Position numbers and translations under genes: made by a program. 8,465 bases of DNA from positions 1 through 8,465 of the forward strand of contig JAADGZ010000161.1 in assembly GCA_013152045.1 (NCBI GenBank), written 5' to 3'. Of this stretch, positions 7,201 to 8,465 are shown one piece after another. Origin of the DNA: Gammaproteobacteria bacterium (GTDB taxonomy: Bacteria; Pseudomonadota; Gammaproteobacteria; UBA6429; Thiohalophilaceae). Position 1 is the first letter of the stretch, and every line of letters starts with the position of its first letter. Below the pieces are notes generated by a model, which was not told the DNA's origin, did no database searches, and worked only from the letters and a program-made list of their open reading frames with translations.

Positions 7201-7354
7201 TATCGGCATGTTGCCTCTGGCCCTGGGCATGGGGGAAGGTGCCGAAATGCTAAAACCACTGGCACTGGTGATTGTCTTTGGTCTAAGTTTTTCTACCCTG
7301 GTGAGCTTGATTGTTATTCCGTCTATATATCATATTGTTACAAACAAAAGTTAA
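4263..7354 (+). pseudogene. RND (HAE1-like) efflux permease gene with a frame break near 4382
   Basis: The gene starts normally at ATG 4263 with the first transmembrane helix (AAWSIRRPISVIMLALSIVVLGLFSFDRLG, given here by its ends: residues 11-40, AAWSIRR to FDRLG). The homologous sequence then continues in another frame from base 4382 as LPHIIYPEVRISVSDPG and runs to the stop at 7352-7354. Family members typically read LGVDLLPH at this point, so about three residues are missing: a deletion of 1 mod 3 bases, most simply 10. Read in its original frame the product ends at 4652 after 129 residues. Joined, the two frames would give about 1030 residues, a normal RND length. Everything downstream looks undamaged, so the lesion may be recent, a phase-variable state, or an assembly error. 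No slippery heptamer supporting programmed frameshifting is seen at the junction. Confidence 0.75.
4448..7354 (+). CDS. Permease body in the downstream frame (968 residues, lacks first membrane helix)
   Basis: This is the long open frame that an automatic gene call would give for the broken permease. It begins at an internal Met inside the first periplasmic porter domain (MEDRITRQLEEQLAITEG) with no clear ribosome binding site. It contains the two RND repeats: porter segments about 1-270 and 500-795, and membrane bundles about 283-435, 470-490 and 850-965. The TM4 motif GMLVDNTIVMLENI has Asp347, equivalent to the proton-relay Asp407 of AcrB, followed by Asn instead of the second Asp. The TM10 motif GIVVNNAIILVE has Asn where AcrB has Lys940, and MTALTT (912-917) covers the TM11 Thr region. 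The VDN/NNAI pattern is usual for HAE1-like pumps. Without the first helix and about 60 residues, function is doubtful. Independent translation is unproven. Confidence 0.5.
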   Translation: MEDRITRQLEEQLAITEGAISVQSDSSEGRSSVSLSFPYGTDIDTALRDASTRLDRAKRFLPDTIDPVTIYKRDPSQIPVLELAVSSSQRDIVALRDWVDYNFSNWFLNLPGVASTEVGGGLTREIQLIVDQGRLADYGLDFSDLTRIIQSENQELPGGRFNLGQRELSSRTNARFSSLNDLARLPLPGTVANPVADLRLRDVAQVIDSHEDERLRIRLNGIPGVKLSIQKQPDANTMKVVDAVNKRIRWLRAQKLIPEDIGLDTVSDQSTYVRHALRNASTAVLSGAILAMLVVYLFLGNLRRTLIIGSAIPLAIFFTFTLMAFGGLTLNIMTLGGLALGVGMLVDNTIVMLENISRHQQLEPRADAAVNAAKEVNSAIFAATSTNLAAILPFLFIGGLVGLLFNELIFTLSAAILSSLLVALTLVPALAARIRNTTVENGLQRRMNKLMRHLRHLQAGYRRLLGRLLCHPRWVVLALLPFLAISVYSLFNAKQIFLPAMDEGQISISILADSGTRLDDMDRTVRQLEALFQSDKNVTSVFTTSGGFVFGRSSYESSNRSGINVQLLPMSQRKLSSQAWIKQMQAQIHNLKLVGYRIYMRVRGVRGMRMSRGDDDISLRIQGEDLATLARLGDEAVSLLHGTPGIRNIEHSYEETREELVVNVDRERAALLGISAEAIGKAVQVALNGRIISDYIDGDRQYDIRLRLPRNSVTTPDQLGNVLVGINQGQPVYLHEVARSQLRLSPARIKRDNQRRIVEISASLNNDASIATVMDEINARLAKLTLPEGYTLYDGGIRKALQQGQNMFSILLALALFLVFVVMAIQYESLRNPLIIMLGVPFAIIGVALGLGILNMPVSMPVWLGLIMLAGIVVNNAIILVEQIELQRQQNPDLRGAIIVEAASLRLRPILMTALTTVIGMLPLALGMGEGAEMLKPLALVIVFGLSFSTLVSLIVIPSIYHIVTNKS

Positions 7355-7380
7355 ATCAATTTATAAATAAATATTCTCTC

Positions 7381-7463
7381 GTTCCCACGCTCCTGCGTGG
7401 GAACGGATACCTGAATCAGCGCCTCGATTGGACGTATGGATTCCCACGCGGGAGCGTGGGAAC
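7381..7463. repeat. Inverted pair of REP-like palindromes (BIME-like)
   Basis: Two near-identical palindromes occupy the gap after the permease stop. The first (7381-7404) is GTTCCCACGC with a TCCT loop and its perfect 10-bp complement. The second (7441-7462) is TTCCCACGC with a GGGA loop and its 9-bp complement, so it is the inverted copy of the first. A 36-base spacer separates them. Head-to-head pairs of this GTTCCCACGC type are common extragenic repeats in gammaproteobacteria and are thought to be mobilised by TnpA-REP (RAYT) transposases. No such transposase gene lies in the window. The hairpins could also protect or terminate the upstream operon message. Confidence 0.85.
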
Positions 7464-7464
7464 C

Positions 7465-7632
7465 AGAAATTCTATCTTTAATCGACAAAACCCTGAATTT
7501 AGCTGTGTAAAATTTGTTAATATTCTCGCTATAACAAAAATTGCTCACACTGTGACAAACCTAGCCCGCTACTGGCGGAGAAAATATTAACGATCCCTTC
7601 AGTAATCAAAGGGGCGTATCAGGGGGACAAAA
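7465..7632 (+). promoter_or_regulatory. Leader/promoter region of the TonB receptor gene with two dyads
   Basis: This AT-rich stretch holds TTTGTTA (7513-7519)-N12-TAACAAA (7532-7538), a perfect 7-bp inverted repeat. Just after it comes the palindrome TCACA-C-TGTGA (7545-7555). Either could be a regulator site. A strong ribosome binding site, AGGGGG (7621-7626), precedes the receptor start by 6 bases. No convincing sigma-70 promoter, Fur box or cobalamin riboswitch was recognised. Confidence 0.4.
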
Positions 7633-8465
7633 ATGCAAAAACAGGCTAGCTGTCTGTATGGCCTGACAGGCTTGCTCTCGATACTGGCGGGTATACCACC
7701 GTTACAGGCAGCAGCGCTGTCTGAAAATGATTTTCTGCAGGATTTGCCGGTGGTGCTAAGTGCTACCCGCCTGGTGCAGGACAAACGTGATGTACCTGTA
7801 GCCACCACCGTCATTGATCGGGAAATGATTGATGCTTCTGGCTTCACCGAAATTGCCGATCTGTTGCGCTACGTCCCCGGTTTTATCGTCAATTACGATA
7901 GTGGTCACATGCAAGCCGCCAGTTATCACATGCTCAACAATAATCTTTCCCGACGCATGCAGGTGCTGGTGGATGGACGCTCGGTTTATATCCCTTCCTT
8001 GCTGGGTGTGCAGTGGACATCCCTGGGTATCAGTATAGAAGACATCGAGCGCATAGAAGTGATTCGCGGACCCAATGCCGCCAGCTACGGTTCCAATTCC
8101 CTGCTCGGAGTCATTAGTATCATTACCCGTCATGCCTCACAGGACAGGGGGGTGATGACAAAGATCAACACCGGCGAAAATAATCTGGCGGAAGGCTTTC
8201 TACGCCTGGGAGGCGGCAACGAAAATCTGGATGTAAAAGCGACGGCTGTTTACCGACAGAATGCCGGTTTCGTCGAACGTTATGACAGCGCCCAGTTTCG
8301 AAAGCTGAATATTCGCGCCGACTATCAGGCCAGTCTCAACGATACCCTGGTCTTTTATGCCACCATCAATGATGGCAAGGTACAGGAAGACAATGTTTTC
8401 AGCAGCGATATTCCCAATCATCCCGCCAACCTCACTGCCCGCTCATTCCAACTTGGCTGGACCCA
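7633..8465 (+). CDS. TonB-dependent outer-membrane receptor (partial, C-terminus beyond window)
   Basis: The frame is open from ATG 7633 to the window end (277 codons), preceded by the strong ribosome binding site AGGGGG. It has a signal peptide (hydrophobic about residues 8-22, likely cleavage after the LQA/AAA region near 26-28) and a TonB-box-like segment DLPVVLSATRL (37-47). The plug domain runs from about 50 to 166 with typical motifs: EIADLLRYVPGF (73-84), MQVLVDGRSVYIP (109-121), IEDIERIEVIRGPNAASYGSN (given by positions 135-155) and LLGVISIITR (157-166). The first beta-barrel strands follow from about 175. Such receptors import siderophores, cobalamin, haem, metals or carbohydrates using the proton-motive force through TonB-ExbBD. 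Most of the barrel is missing, so substrate cannot be assigned. It is separated from the RND genes by REP palindromes and its own leader, so it is probably a separate transcription unit. Confidence 0.93.
   Translation, partial: MQKQASCLYGLTGLLSILAGIPPLQAAALSENDFLQDLPVVLSATRLVQDKRDVPVATTVIDREMIDASGFTEIADLLRYVPGFIVNYDSGHMQAASYHMLNNNLSRRMQVLVDGRSVYIPSLLGVQWTSLGISIEDIERIEVIRGPNAASYGSNSLLGVISIITRHASQDRGVMTKINTGENNLAEGFLRLGGGNENLDVKATAVYRQNAGFVERYDSAQFRKLNIRADYQASLNDTLVFYATINDGKVQEDNVFSSDIPNHPANLTARSFQLGWT

Noticed and set aside
7381..7463. CRISPR array
   Set aside because: There are only two palindromic units, in inverted orientation; CRISPR repeats would be direct, more numerous and evenly spaced.
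7545..7555. CRP binding site upstream of the TonB receptor
   Set aside because: CRP needs TGTGA-N6-TCACA; here the half-sites are in the opposite order with a single-base gap.
7560..7632. Cobalamin riboswitch in the TonB receptor leader
   Set aside because: The stretch CCGCTACTGGCGG faintly recalls riboswitch pieces, but the B12-box and the other conserved blocks are not found and the leader is too short.

Overview
The window reads as chromosomal or accessory DNA from a Gram-negative bacterium, most likely a gammaproteobacterium. The evidence is a TonB-dependent outer-membrane receptor, an RND pump with a lipoprotein adaptor, a proteobacterial-type MerR, and a REP-like palindrome pair of a kind common in gammaproteobacteria. 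No rRNA, tRNA or CRISPR was seen, so the taxonomic call is tentative.

Layout. The left half is transcribed leftward (minus strand). From right to left it holds a full-length Atm1/HMT1-type ABC half-transporter (1199-3016), a small LexA/UmuD-fold (S24) protein that lacks a DNA-binding domain and the catalytic lysine (752-1123), and a MerR regulator with the three cysteines of mercury sensors (279-689). Next comes a mer-type operator/promoter (71-102), then the first 13 codons of a Rossmann-fold protein cut by the window edge (1-39), best explained as a mercuric reductase. A divergent intergenic region (3017-3186) separates this block from the right half, which is transcribed rightward. That half holds an RND periplasmic adaptor lipoprotein (3187-4260), an RND permease whose reading frame is broken near base 4382 (4263-7354), an inverted pair of REP-like palindromes (7381-7463), and the first 277 codons of a TonB-dependent receptor (7633 to the edge).

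How the parts may work together. The left block looks like a mercury or soft-metal detoxification cluster. MerR would control the minus-strand gene at the left edge through the mer-like operator, in a tandem arrangement instead of the usual divergent one. Atm1-type exporters bind glutathione conjugates, and at least one bacterial member has been linked to silver and mercury tolerance, so the ABC gene may belong to the same response; this is inference from adjacency. The right block is an adaptor/permease efflux unit that appears inactivated by a small deletion (or a sequence error) in the permease, followed by a separately expressed outer-membrane receptor. No outer-membrane channel for the pump lies in the window. 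The strongest observations are the mer operator with its truncated gene, the permease frame break, and the S24 protein with Arg in the Lys position.
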